From Cubamyces lactineus (Eukaryota; Basidiomycota; Agaricomycetes; Polyporales; Polyporaceae): 64,000 bases of DNA. Shown piece after piece: positions 1-11,100 of the stretch. A model generated the notes under the pieces. That model worked only from the letters and a program-made list of their open reading frames with translations, searched no databases and was not told the DNA's origin. The translations under genes and the position numbers were made by a program. The stretch is taken from the NCBI GenBank assembly GCA_022376465.1, contig JACDTU010000019.1, forward strand, positions 310,001-374,000, read 5' to 3'. Every line of letters begins with the position of its first letter. The stretch's first letter is position 1.

Positions 1-2035
1 GGATGACGTGACGAACTGCTTGCCATCGTGCGAGTACTGGATCGTTTGTACGACGCTGTTGCAATCCTCGAGCTCCGCAATGATGCCGAACGACGCAATC
101 TCCCAGATGAGGGCGCGCCTGTCGCTTGCGCCCGAGACGAGATATTTGCTATCGGGTGAGAACGCGAGCGCCCACACCGCGTCGGTATGGTCCGCGAGTT
201 TGCAGACGAGCTCTCCCGTCGTGCCATTTCGCAGAATGATGGTCGTGTCCTCCGATCCGCTGGCGATGTATCGTCCATCGGGAGACCATGCGATGCACGT
301 TACACTTCCATCATGGTCCAAGAGTACCGTTCTGCCCGCTACGGCTCCAGCGTATCGTTTTGGATCGTCTGCCTCCCCATCGTTGTTGCCATCACTAGCG
401 TTTGTGCCATCTTCGTCAAATGGAGGGTCTACTTCCCGAGCCTTTTGTTTCTGAAACGCTGGGAGAGGAATGAATACACTAAGCGTCGTTTCTAAGGAAT
501 TTTTCCACCTCTGGAACTCTCTACTACTTCGACCTGGTCTTCGAACTCCTCGGCCCATTCGGCGCATGCAAGCGCTGCCACTAAATACAGATTCAGTGAG
601 GTTTTCCAATCGTGGAATTTGATATGATTACCTCTGTCGTGCACAAACACTATGGGCGGCTGCAGTTCTTGCAGTGCAGCAGGGATGTCATCTGGAACGC
701 CGTCGACCTGACCCTCATTCAGTAATGACATAGGAAGCGGAACGCCTGCGAATGTTCTCACAAATAGCTCATAGAGGTGGTTAGTTGATGCGACGGCAGC
801 CTCAGCCTGCGTCCCATCCTGCAGATAGTATGAGAACTTGCATAGGCGAAATGGCATGCTGTTCACCTCAAGTACATAATCCAGGATATAGTCTAGGATA
901 TAGCCAACAGGGTCGTACGCCTAGTATTGTTCAGAGTATATTTGCTTAGGAGGCATATTCATACTGACCTGCTCAACGCCCGCACCACCAGATGACATGT
1001 CCACGCTACTGCCTTCTTCTATGTCTTCGTCTTCCGATGCGTGCCCCGGGTCGTTTGGTCCTGCAGCCGCTCTGATGACCTTGCTGCGCCACCACCTCGT
1101 CTTCAGCTTATAGTAGTGCAAGAACACTGACTGATCTTTCCTTCCACTCTGCGTACGTTGTAGACTCAGTGAGGACGCCGATGCAAGTGAGGAAGAGGAC
1201 GGCGTGTCAGCCTCCGGAGTCGCGGTGATTGCAGCAATGGGGGCCGAGAGGACAGACGACGGCCGTTCCAAAGGTTTAGTGCGCCACTCCGCCCCGCTAG
1301 AGACCATATGTGCGCGGTTGAAGTTGAAACTCCCCTGAGCAAACGGGCCTACGCTCGCCTGGAAAGAAATCTCGCCGCCTGAGCCTTGATGCGTGAAAGC
1401 GCCGAGCCCCCAGTCCTCCGTCTTGACCATCCCACTGACGAAAACGATGTCCTCGCGAGCCAGATCGAGGTCAAGTCTGTCCGTCGCGAAGTGGTACCAC
1501 TCATCGATCTGCGTCACCATATAGCGGGCGAAAGACCTGCTCTGGTGCATCTGATAGCTGTCCGCAGCAGGGCGCACGAAGAGGAATGCGCCACGTTCCC
1601 GTTGGCAAGTGAACTTGAGCCCTCCACCAATAGCTTCTATAGAGCCCCTAGAATGCACCAGCAAGGGAGACGTAAATATTAGCACCACCATATGTGGATC
1701 GAATGAACATACGCCGAGACGCTGACATTGCCACTGGCGTCGACAGTCTTCACGCTTCGACTGGTAAGTTGCGTCTTGATGACATCCTTGCTTTCGTTGA
1801 GAAGATATTGGTTCACAACAAACGGTGTATAGTGATCAGGGACTCCGAAATGCTGTTGCACTTCCCGAGGACGGGTTGCGTTGAACAGACGGTAGAAACC
1901 ACCTTCCCTGATGTAGCCGATATCCCCGATCTCGACCTCACCGTGTTTGGTAGGCTCGGGGTGCCAGAGAGGATAACCGTGTTTGAAGGGAAAGAGCTGC
2001 TCGGCATATACGTTGTATGCTGCAGTGGCGTCCAT
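1..2035 (-). CDS. WD40-repeat protein with agaricomycete-type N-terminal domain (partial)
   Basis: The gene runs off the left edge, so its C-terminus is missing. Proposed exons are 2035-1713, 1647-969, 920-528 and 450-<1, and all phases agree. Intron 1 (1648-1712) has a GTATGT donor, a TGCTAAT branch-like site and a TAG acceptor. Intron 2 (921-968) has a GTCAGT donor. The third junction (451-527, donor GTAGTA) is the least certain. Exons 1-3 encode an uncharacterised region that I recognise from many Agaricomycete hypothetical proteins: a 'GYPLWHPEP' start, 'RLFNATRPRE', then 'WYHFATDRL' and 'DIVFVSGMVKTEDWGLGAFT'. A Ser-rich linker and a 'YILDYILDY' stretch follow. Exon 4 encodes WD40 blades with 'IAWSPDGRYIASGSEDTTI' and 'ALAFSPDSKYLVSGASDRRA'. 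WD40 propellers are usually protein-binding scaffolds. The ATG at 2035 opens the conserved N-terminus. The exon 3-4 fusion is inferred because the WD40 exon has no in-frame ATG or promoter space of its own. Confidence 0.78.
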
Positions 2036-2339
2036 ACTGGTTGGGGGGTCATAGGAGAAGGTAAACGGATTGATTTACGGCCGTCGCTTGATGGTGGGCG
2101 TGATATTAGGTTCGCATGTGTCCTGTTCCCACGATGATGGTCTGTAAAGGTGCTAGGGTGGAACAGTGCAGGTGCATAGTGTGATGTTCGGATTCATCCA
2201 TAAAGCTACAGTCGATTATGACAAGTCTGGATAGGTGTAACAGATCATATACAGATGCAATCTGGGAAGTGGTCACCAACGGCACTCATGCGATATAACG
2301 GATCGCAACTGACCAGGAGGGAAGGGTATACCATCGCTA
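2036..2339. other. Intergenic spacer
   Basis: This 304-bp stretch lies between the start of the WD40 gene and the stop codon of the CTF8-like gene, both on the minus strand. It must hold the WD40 gene promoter and the CTF8 3' end. I see no clear TATA box and no ORF of note. Confidence 0.5.
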
Positions 2340-2861
2340 TCACGGCTTGCTTCCTATTCTAGACAGCGGCGCGCCAATCGAGCTGCAAGGTTTGCCGACA
2401 ATAGGCATCGGTCGTTTCGAGAACACCATCTTGCGCTTGACGACCGCGACGATGTCCCAGCTCGTCGCAGAGCCATTTGACGACTGCCCGGACTCGTCGA
2501 CGTCCATACTAGCAGATCCTCCAGTCTGCGCAGGGTCATGTCGATGAAGAACTCCAAGGGGTCTAGGTAAAGTGACGAGCTTCCCCTCTAGTAAGTGATG
2601 TCCAATGAGCAACGTTGGCTTTTTCTTGACAGCCTCGGCTTCAGTCTGAGAGAGTTCGTACAAGACAAGGGCACGTACCGTGGCAGGGTCAATACGCAAT
2701 TTGCCCACAAGCTGCCCATCCTTGTTCCCTTCAACATCCAGCGCACCCTGCAGGTCTATGAGTACCAGTTCGTCTGTACCGAATTGGACTAGTTGTGGTG
2801 GCAGTTTCTTCCGCTGGGCTGAAGACGGGTCGGGAATTGCGACATTGATCGGAATGAGCAT
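2340..2861 (-). CDS. CTF8: CTF8-like subunit of the Ctf18-RFC clamp loader
   Basis: A single-exon gene of 173 codons. In yeast and animals Ctf8 binds Dcc1 and the C-terminus of Ctf18 to form the alternative replication factor C that acts on PCNA in sister-chromatid cohesion and the S-phase checkpoint. The family signature is visible: 'LVQFGTDELVLIDLQG' near the N-terminus, 'GKLRID', then 'LLIGHHLLEGKLVTLPRPLGV' in the middle, and a C-terminal 'VVKRKMVFSKRPMPIVGK'. The length suits this family of short proteins. A frame extends 15 codons further upstream but opens with GTG, so I take the first ATG (2861), which precedes 'LIPINVAIPDP'. A poorly conserved acidic Ser-rich linker separates the core from the C-terminal motif. 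The assignment rests on recalled family motifs. Confidence 0.85.
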   Translation of the reverse strand: MLIPINVAIPDPSSAQRKKLPPQLVQFGTDELVLIDLQGALDVEGNKDGQLVGKLRIDPATVRALVLYELSQTEAEAVKKKPTLLIGHHLLEGKLVTLPRPLGVLHRHDPAQTGGSASMDVDESGQSSNGSATSWDIVAVVKRKMVFSKRPMPIVGKPCSSIGAPLSRIGSKP

Positions 2862-3472
2862 GGCTGCCAGAGAAGCGCCTGTATGCAGTAAGACGCAAGC
2901 TCTCACGATTTTTGCTTGAAAGAGCTAGTATAGATGAGGCGATGGAACAGAAGAGTGCAGAGGTCGTGTTGGTCGGAGGAAGAGCGCGTCGCGTCGCGTC
3001 TTGGCGTGTCACGCCTTCTGACTCGAACACGTGATCGTGGGACACCATGGAACTCTCGCCGTGCCAATGCCATTGCCAGTCCGCCCGTTGCCAGACCGTT
3101 GAGTCGCGTTCAACGAGAAGCATCATACACGATCTTGACGTTTCAAACATATATATCATACTTGTAGACAGTGCACTAGTACAGATACATGCTATACAAC
3201 ATTGCGGCCCGCCACGCCCCAGGATCGAGTTGAATCAGGTCAACGCGGGTAGCGACGGCCTCCCTTCGTTCGTCCGGCGGGTGCCTGCTAGCAGTACATG
3301 ACTTCCGACATATCGTTACATGCATACACCTCCAGCCACACAAAGGATATCTGCTTCCGCTCCAGACGTTGTTGCTGAGGGCAGCGAGAGTTGAACCCGC
3401 CGCCTTCTCCGACATGCCACCGTCACGCATATGACCGCCGAAGCTCCCAGGTGGCCTGTGATTCAGAAGCGC
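2862..3472. other. Intergenic region with an isolated tRNA T-arm look-alike
   Basis: This 611-bp stretch separates the CTF8 start from the stop of the methyltransferase gene. Near 3371-3400 on the minus strand a GGTTCAACTC box is flanked by five pairing bases, like a tRNA T-arm. No matching 5' acceptor stem, D-arm or anticodon arm follows. I see no coding signal. Confidence 0.4.
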
Positions 3473-5035
3473 TCAGTTGTCGCCCCAGACGGCCTTGGCG
3501 GTGCGAGCGACGAGCGAGAGCTTCTCCCGCATGGCGTTCTCGTCTACGAGGTTACCCTCTGAGTGCGACGCAAAACCACATTGCGGGCTGATGCAAATTC
3601 TGAATGCGTATACGTCAATACCCCCGGCCGCTGTAGTGAGGGAAGTATACGCACTGGTTGAGAGCTGCCTCGACCGAGCGTTTGGGCTCGCCGGAAGCGA
3701 TGATGTTCGCCGCATTGTGGATGCGTTTGACGAGATCGTCCATATCCTCCAACGTCGGGAACTTCGTCGAGATCAGGCCGAGCACAACAGCCTTGTTCGG
3801 CGGGAGGTGCTTGAGCGGCTCGAACGTGCCCGCGCGGGGCGTGTCGTACTCAAGATAGTAGCAGTCGACGTTGATCTCCTTGAAGAGCTTGATCGCGATC
3901 CGGTCGTACCCGCCCTCGCTGAAGTGCATCCCATTCTATCCACGCCCCAACGCCGTCAGTCTCATTTGTTGTCGGAACCGAGAGAAAAGGGGCGTGAATG
4001 CGGTACGTACGCGGAAGTTGCCTCGACAGAGGTGCAGACCCACGTTCATGTCCGCGGGTCGGTTCTTGAGGCAGTTGTTGTAGGCCCTGATGTACGTATC
4101 AAGCAGCGCTTCGTGGTCAACTCCGCGCTCCTCCATGCCCTTGATCATCGACTCGGCGCAGAAGTATGCGAGGAGGGGATCATCAATCTGGATGTTTCTG
4201 CAACCAGCCGCGTACAGATCCTGGATCTCCGCCTGGTATGCGACAGCAATATCCTCAAAGTACTCCTCTACATGGCGATGCAAATTGAGATAGCGTTCAT
4301 GCTGTGATGCAGAAGCATAAGACTCACGGTCGTTGTTGTAGACGTCCTTAGGGTATGCATACTCTCCGTGCCTGAGGTGGAACCACTCAGGGGCAGCCAT
4401 CGTGATTTTGATGTTCTTGTGCTCCTGCACACGACGTCAGCACCCGAGCTCTCTCAAATCTTCTGTGGGAACTGCAGCGAACCTCTGGAGTAGTGAAAGC
4501 TTTGAGCGCCTCAAACTGAGGGACATAGAAGGGCTTCGTGCGTTTGAGCTTCGACTGCGCAGCGGTGTAAGGTTCTAACCGTCGGGAGAAGCGAAGCCAG
4601 AAAGTTAGAAACATACAATACAGATATAGGTGTCCGCGCCCTTGAAATCGAGCTTCTTGAACGCGGCGACGTCCGGGACGTAGTCCATGAACATCTCGGG
4701 AGGAACAGGCTTGACATGCTTCATGCCCTCGAGGTTGTCGAACACACCGTCGTAGAACATGTGCCTTCCCAGGGGATAAGTACGAACGCCACCGAATGAT
4801 CGAGCGTCCAAACGCACCTCCTGAACTCGCCGTCGGTTATGCTCTTGATGCCGACCTCACGCTGCATCTGAACGATGGTGCGAATGGCCTCATCCTCGAC
4901 GACTCTAAGCTCCTCGACGGTGCATTTGCCGTCGTCGAGATCCTTGCGTTTCTGGAGTAGTTTGAGAGGGCGCTTAAGCGAACCAATGTGCTCCGCGCGG
5001 AATGGCGGGTTAAGCTTCAAGGTAGACGCAGACAT
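3473..5035 (-). CDS. MetE/UROD-superfamily methyltransferase-like protein
   Basis: Seven exons (5035-4818, 4764-4617, 4554-4483, 4424-4328, 4267-4011, 3935-3655, 3599-3473) give 399 residues with all phases agreeing. The fold is that of the C-terminal half of cobalamin-independent methionine synthase, a zinc-dependent TIM barrel. Visible family motifs are 'RAEHIGSLKRP' at the start, 'SITDGEFRR', 'SKLKRTKPFYVPQFE', 'IKITMAAPEWFHLR', 'NIQIDDPLLAYFC', 'VGLHLCRGN', 'HFSEGGYDRIA' and 'SPQCGFASHSEGN'. His257, Cys259 and Cys365 sit where MetE proteins bind zinc. At 399 residues it lacks the N-terminal MetE barrel, so it is the short stand-alone type. The substrate is unknown, and methionine synthase activity should not be assumed. 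An upstream in-frame TTG was rejected in favour of the ATG at 5035, which has a CACCATC context. The intron at 4425-4482 has a weak GTTCGC donor. Confidence 0.93.
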
Positions 5036-5122
5036 GATGGTGAACAAGGAGAGCGGCGGGTTGAGGAGGGGCGAGAGAAAAACAGAAAAGCGGATGCATG
5101 CGAATTCTCAGGCGGCGGCCGC

Positions 5123-5128
5123 TATATA
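5123..5128 (-). promoter_or_regulatory. TATA box of the MetE-like gene
   Basis: A TATATA hexamer lies about 88 bases upstream of the ATG at 5035, inside GC-rich DNA. Its spacing is similar to that of TATA motifs before several other genes in this window. Confidence 0.5.
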
Positions 5129-5129
5129 G

Positions 5130-8100
5130 GCCCCTGGAAGGAGGAGGAGGGAAATTAGGATTAGCCGGAGGAGTAGTGGCATCGCGATTAGAGGATGATC
5201 AGGCCGAACGGCGGCCACGCTGAGAAGATATGGACGAGTTGGCGTTGAGAAGGCGGCGGGTGGTCGTTGAGGATCCCGGGCGGGGTGGAACGAGGGGTCG
5301 ACTGACTGTCCATGTGACACCGCGCGTCGCGCGCCGAGGTTGAGCGTAAGGATAGGCGGGGAAGATGGGATGCAGATCAGAGGCGACAGCTGCGGATAGG
5401 TACAGGATGGCGACGGGGGAGAGTTCGGAGATGTTGGGTACGATAGAGAGCTTGTGAACACTCTCAGCGGAGGTGGGCAGCTCCAGGCTTCCAACAGCTC
5501 GCGTCCGCCGTGGGCTGGGAACACTTAATAAGCCTCTGCAAAGCCTGGATGGTTATCGCAAAGATAGGTTCGTCTATCCTCTCTCTCAGTTGCTCACCTT
5601 CACTTTCCGCTCCCACCTCATTCATCTCTACTGCCTCCTCCTCTTCAACGCCCAAACTACTTCCGGCAGCTTCACAGACGTTGCAAGACGCGGAGAGCCA
5701 CCGAATTCAGCCCAGGCGGAAGTAGGCGCTCATGTCCAGTCGGCAAGGCGGCATACATGGGCGCTTGATATACAACCGACACACCGTAGACATATCCGCC
5801 ACCACATGCAGCTCGGTGTGCGTCCGAAGACATGCGCACAGTCAACAAGCGTTCCCGATCCTCCGTGTGTCAAGCTCCGTGCCAGGGGCACACAAACTCC
5901 GATTGTAGACTTTGTAGTGTGGCTCCCCAGAGGGCAGGATAAGCATACCTACTTCCCGTTGTCGAAGTAGAACGCATTCGCTAATGACACACGCCCATCA
6001 CCTCATCGACATATCCGCCCGTTCTATGGATTTTTCGACACACCCGCATTGACACAAGCGCACGGCGTCTATGGACACTGCAGGTTAGATGAGCACGCTC
6101 ATATGCTGTCCATGCAGTTAAATCTGCGCATCTGCCCGTATTGCTGGCTTTCAAAGGCTCGAATAGAACGAACTCAGAGGAAGCCGAGTAATCTTTCGGA
6201 AGTTACACTGAGTGTCGACTTGCACTGCCGAAGCCCGCGTAGTGTGCATTGCTTGTGTAGCATGCTCGAGCTGTGAAGGTCTCGAGCGAGGACCCTCGGA
6301 TACTCAATTATCGCACCGCTGCTGCTTCGTATTTCGGTGGTCATCCTTCTCTTTGTTTTCCAAATACGTCTCCTAGACGCACAGGCCATCGTGACCAAGC
6401 GGTCCTGCTCGACTGGGGATAGAAAGATTTACTGGGCTCGGCGAATCTGTCAATGTGACCGGAGCAGGGACCTGGTAGGAACAATGCCTGTAAAGGTTTG
6501 GAAAAGATGAGCTGACATCACAGGGCTCTAAAGTACTTATGTTATGTCTTCCATGTAGCGCAGCATGTGTCGATGACTGTGAGGTGCGAAGTTCGGGGCG
6601 GCCACCTGCACGGTTCGCTTGGGCGCACATGAGGTGGGTATTCTGGCCACAGCATGATATATGTTGCAGGATCATTCCTAACACGTCAGAACATGGTATT
6701 CTATGGACACTGACCCTATCAAGTAGTCCGCACTGTCCATGCAGGTCCCACCGGGACACGAGCAAGCCACGCTGCAAATTAGCTGGTACGCTTAACGACG
6801 TTGATGGCGAGGGAGAAAGCGGGCGACTTCCGGACGATCTGTCACAAGGAACGAGTCTAAGATGAGAACAATTTCGGACTGGCCTCGAGGCAAGCTTGCG
6901 CGCTGAGCTTCCTAATCCTCATGATGCACGCGACAAGCACAATCCCCGACTCCGTAGAGGATAGAGGAGGGTTTTGTCAGGTCGATACGGACCCCCCCTA
7001 GCGATATTTCCGTTTATTCCCACGGTCGAGCGTCCAACTCTCGGCGCTCCTTTGTACCGTATGCTACTGCGAGTACTCCGAGCTTAATCCAAATACTCAA
7101 AGTACCGTCTCATTCAACATCCAAACAAATGCGAAAATGGTCGACTGGGAGAATGCAGAGGATGACGCAGATGTCATGCAGGTGTATAGTGCAGGCAACA
7201 AATATATTACAACACATCCGAGCCTAAGAGCATGCACAGATCGCGGTCGCGCAACCACCTTCGGAACTGGGGCGAGGAGTTGTTTCTGCCTCAAGGACGT
7301 ATGCAGGCCAAGGCTGCCAGCCTTCGACCCACCAGGCGACAGTGATCTAGTGCTGAAAGCGTTTGGGCACTCTCGCACACTGGTACAGCCATGGTGCGAT
7401 ACTGTTGCGCTATACTGAACCATGCACTGATTGGATCCTTCTGTCAGAAGATCCTCCCCCTCCCCCCGGACCAGGTAAAGGGCTGTCCGAGATGTGGTGT
7501 ATCGTAAGATAATGGAATCACGAGCACATCTTGCTGGAGTATAAGCGGTACCGCCGGCGGTGGAGACTGAAGTGAAGAATAAGTCATACAACGCCTAGGG
7601 TCTATAAAAACCTCGCGGGGTTCCTGAGTGAAAACGAGAGCGTGTTTACATCTGGGGACATACCAGAGTAGCGTGGGGTTGTGCAGAGATGTGAGCAAGT
7701 AGGACAACATGAACAATACGCGCGTGAACAGCCCTCAAGTCCATGGAGGCACCACAGATGGAGGCAACTCGTTCGCCCATTGCGAACACTGATCTTATTT
7801 GGGATTAGAGCAACATTATGCTGCGACATGTACCTAGCAGGGCGGCTTTCAAGCAATCGGACTACAAATGAAGAAATGTCCTTCGGAGTCGGGGACTTGG
7901 GCGCTTGCCGCCGTTACGATGTTGTTATAGCCTCGTATCCCCAATGGGGAACTCTTCAGGATTTGCATGAGGGTAATGAACGAGCCGTTCAGAACACGTT
8001 TATGACCATCAATTTGAACCATAGTCCTAACAATTGTGTGATTAGTGGGGGTCTATCGGCAATGGAAGGAGGCTACACGAACGTAAGTAAGACTTTGATA

Positions 8101-11100
8101 CAATGCCAGGTTTACAGCTCGGAGCAATTCGCGTACGTAATCAAGCGCCCACCGCTACTGACAAATTAGCGCCCACCGCAATAAATGTTGACAACACCGC
8201 GGCTTGGCTACGTTCCGCGTCAAGATGTACAAAATGGATAAGCAGCGATTCGCAAGTATCATTGGGAACCATTAATTTGCCCATGTACGTTTCTCTTCGA
8301 TTTAAAAGTTCGAGCACTCCACAACAGCGCGGTGACCAGTTCTGCTCCCCAAATACTGCCAGTGGCGAACTTAGCTAAGTGCGTCACCGGTACTCGGCCG
8401 CTGCAAGAATGGGTCAAAATATATGCATCAAGTTGAAGACGATTCGTGGGTAAGTCCCAGTGTATCGGCATGTAGTAGACCACGCGTCCGGCCCGCACGT
8501 ACGCTCTGACAAGCTATCGGCGTTATTAGTCGCTTCACTCGAGTTCGGCCGCCTTCTCAGAAATGCCATCCTATCTAGCGCATCCTGACATTAGTGCGAG
8601 CCGTAAGGGCCACAGATAACCCGCCGACGCAGGCCAGGTGGGAATTGGATTTATAGCTGCCAACCGGTTCAGTGCGGGCCTGGATGTGAGCGGGTTCACA
8701 AGGCTCAGCCGCCAGCGCACGGTTTGAGGCGGAGGGCGCTTTCGTCAACGAAACTCGGTTTGAATTCTGCTACGAGTCTGGCGTTCTAAAGCACTCGAAA
8801 CCGCTACACCCTACTTACATCCTTCTGTGCTCATACTGCTATGAGCTAGGATAAGCTCTATGCCTCCTGCCACCTCTGCTCCTGTTCATCCCTGTGCGGC
8901 GGGAGATTCTGCAGTGTCGCGCGGATACTAGCGGGTGTACCGTCAGTTGGCTAGGTACGTGATGCTCCCTATCCAACAGATATTGACGACTCCAATGTTT
9001 GATTTTGCTGGTGCATAGCCGTTTTTTTGCTGCTCGGTGCACCACCCGTCTCTCGGGCCCTACGTCAAGGACTGACTCGCGGGCGTTGAGTTCCCAGTCG
9101 TTCGAACCTATCGCCTACACTGCTCCTGCCCTAGTTTCTGTTGGCTCTGCCAACTTCTTTGTCACCCCTAATCTTCCACGAAGAGCTATTACGTCTTCCG
9201 GACTGGCCTTCTGGTGAGTTTTCTACGGCGCCGCGTATACACGAGCGTACTAAGTGAGTATCCTCTAGGATCCCTCTCCCACTCTTCCGAAATAGCTCTT
9301 GCGCGGATGCTATGAGGCGGCCATCAAGCCTCCAGGTTCTTACGCATCCTCATCAGTTCGTCATCTCAAGCTCGACGACACTGTACAGATGCCGGTGAAC
9401 TGCCCCCATCCAAGGTACGGATGTCTGTGCAAATAGAATGAACGAACAAGCCATGTGATGACATATGCAGATTCAGGAAGTTTCGCATAGATGTTCTGCT
9501 GCACCAGATTGCGCAAGTCCGTGGGCGATTCCTTCACCTCCTGATATGCTCACATCTTTCATGGCCGTCGATGAGATCCTGTGCATGACTGGCCATGCGC
9601 CTCATGCTTCGCACACAGATATCGAGTATGGGCTTGCCGTGCCTATCACGAGCAATGAGATCATCATGGCTTGCGGACACCGGTTTAGGCCACCCATGCA
9701 CATTCACGCCCACGAGGAGATGGTCGAGAGCGTGCTGTGCCCTGACACATTCTCAGGGCGCAGCACCCTGTATGCCCAAGGCTGTTCTACATGCTGAAGA
9801 GATGGTGTTTCATTAGTCTCTCACATTGTGTGCCATACGGAACCGAAGACATTACACCGATTCAAGCTCCGAGGCACAGCGCGGAGCATATTCAGCGGCC
9901 ACAGAAGCGAGCAACAACTTCTGCCCGTTCCGCCTCGGGGGCTGGAAGGACGGCCGCGCCGCTTCTTGGGATACGTGGTGAGCCTGCGCGAAAACTGAAT
10001 GCTCCTGAAGTGCTTTCCCCTCGAAGGGTCGGTTACGACGATGAGGGCGCTGGTTGGCGTGCGGTCATGGCCCTCTGTGGCCATGGACCATACTATTCCT
10101 GTCAAGAGTCCGTGTACGCTCGAGCCAGATAGGGCGCCCTATCAGCATTATGTCGGTCTTTGCAGAGAGCATCCTCGGTTCCTGCAACGCCGGGCCTTCC
10201 ACTCATACAGTCCTACGAGTCAAGAGTCACCGAGCGGCTCTCCGCACGGTGCCGCTAGGACATCGAGACTGGGAGACGCGGGCGTACTGTGGATACCGAT
10301 GGGTCGATCGCCTCTGCTGTGAACATCTGCATTAGGCGTACGGGACGGTGCGGAAGGACATCAACCATACTGGGCACCGGCGAGGCGATACGCCGAGTAG
10401 GATGGAGGGCGCAGAAGCGAGGCACTGCTGGTGTGTGCGCACCGCGGACGCTATACGGAGACGAAGCGAGCGCTATCAGGCGGCAAGAAGCACGTACTGG
10501 CGTTCTCCGACTTCTCGGACTGCTGGGTAATCGCCAACGCTCCCGCGGTGCGTGCCCACAAGCAGTGCGCCGGCCAGAGGCCAGAAGATTCGCTACACGG
10601 CGGACTTGCTCTACCGCAGATGATCAAGATTGTCCGCGCGACCAATCAGCGATGCGAATCAACGGACCTGTGACAGAGGTGTGGTGCGCGCGTGTCTGTA
10701 CATACACCTGTACCAAATCGTGAAGCCAGGTGACTTTCAGCTTGGCTTACTGCAAGTACTTTAGAGGGTTCAGAGCAAGAGGTCTGGAGGTGATTTTGAT
10801 CGTCCGTGCCCGATTTGGTCGTGAGAGTCCGGCATCCATGTAGATGGCCGGAGCAAGCGCCGGCGCCCAAGAGCAGATCATGGCCGGATTGCCATCAGAC
10901 CGCCCGCTTCGTCTCTTGCCTCCTCCCTCCATCTCCACCTCCGGCCTCCTCTTCCCTTCTGTTCGCCGCCCGAGGCCGCTTGTAGTGGCCTCTTTACGCC
11001 TACGCTCGCTAGGATGCATTACGGAATCACCGCTGGGCGTCGGAGCCTCCCTGTTAGTCTACATCGTTAGTACGTCTCTCCATTGACTGCTGGCGTTCGA

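Noticed and set aside
1694..2137. 147-codon plus-strand frame
   Set aside because: Overlaps the conserved first exon of the minus-strand WD40 gene and its spliced intron. Its translation has no motif.
3371..3440. tRNA-like T-arm (GGTTCAACTC with a 5-bp stem) on the minus strand
   Set aside because: No matching acceptor, D-arm or anticodon stem within 120 bases. At best a tRNA fragment.
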